Positions 62,848 to 64,000 of a stretch of DNA of 64,000 nt are shown piece by piece (positions within the stretch are counted from its first letter, which is position 1; every line of letters begins with the position of its first letter). The notes below the pieces were generated by a model, which saw only the letters and a list, made by a program, of their open reading frames with translations, did not search any database and was not told the origin of the DNA. The position numbers and the translations under genes are program-made. The DNA is taken from positions 232,830 through 296,829 of the forward strand of contig VWZP01010230.1 of assembly GCA_013396995.1 (NCBI GenBank), written 5' to 3'. Origin of the DNA: Dicaeum eximium. Lineage: Eukaryota > Chordata > Aves > Passeriformes > Dicaeidae.

Positions 62848-64000
62848 AATTAATATCAGAGACCTTTCCAACAGTAAAGAGTTTCGCTGGCACCAAACAA
62901 TTCTGCTTGGATTTCTCCCACCATTCAAGCCCTCAGCTGCCTGTGGCTGGTTAAAGTCATTGTTTGGAGCTGTTGCACAGTTACCTTCATTATTTTACAT
63001 GGGGATTAAGTGTGTGGTAAAGTAGTTACTTGAGTGCTTGATATCCGTATAAGCCAGAATGAAACATAACAATGGTCCAGCACCGAAGCTGGAACCTGCC
63101 TTCCCTTGGATTCCTGGCAGGTTGGGTCTGGGATGTGTGTTCAGCAGTTTGACAGGGCTCTGAATGAATGTTATCACTCTTCAGTCTGGCCTGAACCCTT
63201 AGAAAGGCATTGCAGCACGCAAAGACATTTGTAGATGTTTTTATCCTCACTCGTTTCATGATTTGTACTTTGTGTTAGTGGCTCTGTTATGACTTGTTTA
63301 AAGAGAATTCAAATTTATTGTTGCATTTTGCAGGAATGACAACACACTGCTCAAAAGTGTCTCAGTTTACCACAGTATTAAACATTTTGCCATTAGTGAG
63401 CAAGGAGTGAGAGAAGGGAAGTGCTGGTTCCAGAGAGGCATAACTCAGCAAATTTCTAATTTGCTCAAGTCTATAAAGCCATTAAACAGTTTTTCCTTTT
63501 CACAGGAAGATCACATGAGTTTGATTTTTTGTGGAATCTGTCAAGCCCAATTCCTCTATTTAACCTTATTTCAATTTATTTACTTACTTCCCTTTGGCCA
63601 TTAAAATATGTGGTTTTTTGTGGTTTTTTTTTGATAAAAAGTCATCTTTTAAAAAACCAAAACAGCAAAACCCACACTCAACACAACAAAACCCTCAAAC
63701 CTACTAACAGTTCCTCACACTAAATAGAGACCATGATGTGTAGCAGGTCCTCCTGTCTGATGGCTCTTCATTGTGACTACGAGGAAGATTGTCTGTGCTT
63801 TCTTTTTTTCACACCTGTCACAGATCAACTTTATCTCCCTAACCCAGAGGAAACTTGAGAAAATACAAAGATGGAACCTTAGTTTTAATCTAGTTTCTGG
63901 TACAGGGCTTTGTAAGATAATTCTTCATCCACATCATTAGGAGACCTAAATTTGACTGTTTTTTCCAGGGTTGCATTGTTGTTCAGTGCATTCTCCCCTT
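62848..64000. other. Intergenic, no gene seen
   Basis: 1.15 kb to the window edge. Contains a TGTGGTTTTTT repeat near 63609-63630 followed by A/C-rich sequence. No gene or known repeat was recognised. Confidence 0.6.

Noticed and set aside
26000..64000. Search for a second AKR1B paralogue, BPGM or SLC35B4 exons
   Set aside because: None of the AKR1B signatures (such as REDLFIV or GVSNF) and nothing resembling the neighbouring human genes was seen in this interval.

Overview
The window is vertebrate nuclear DNA and almost certainly avian. It has short exons with consensus GT-AG introns, CR1 non-LTR retrotransposon fragments (including the bird-typical ATTCTATG-type 3' octamer), several LTR-like elements, and a caldesmon C-terminus that, from memory, resembles chicken gizzard caldesmon. 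I see no bacterial-style operon, CRISPR array, tRNA or rRNA.

Region 1 (1-17,990): the 3' half of CALD1 (caldesmon) on the + strand. Nine coding exons were placed at base resolution (1246-15658, 295 residues plus stop). They cover the end of the charged helical region and the C-terminal actin/tropomyosin/calmodulin-binding domain. A 3' UTR of about 2.3 kb follows. Upstream exons lie before the window. The intron at the left edge carries a GCCTTT hexanucleotide array and a probable solo LTR.

Region 2 (about 17,950-26,000): a complete AKR1B-type aldo-keto reductase gene on the - strand. Its ten exons sum to 954 bp (317 aa), all with correct splice sites and phases. The catalytic tetrad is intact, but three residues that line the pocket in human aldose reductase are changed. 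The 5' end sits in a GC/CpG-rich promoter with a perfect antioxidant-response-element core. CALD1 and AKR1B are tail to tail, and their 3' ends meet at a 19-bp perfect inverted repeat that puts AATAAA on both strands.

Region 3 (26,000-64,000): no gene I can support. It holds CR1 fragments, a well-defined 275-bp LTR, two weaker LTR-like segments, an unresolved repeat block, short tandem duplications, a hairpin, simple repeats, and at the right edge a second copy of the repeat found in the left CALD1 intron.

I did not find a novel multi-gene system. The most informative observations are the shared palindromic poly(A) site, the altered AKR1B pocket, the ARE in its promoter, the tandem NAGNAG acceptor in front of the CALD1 stop codon, and a T-rich decamer array filling a 127-bp CALD1 intron.
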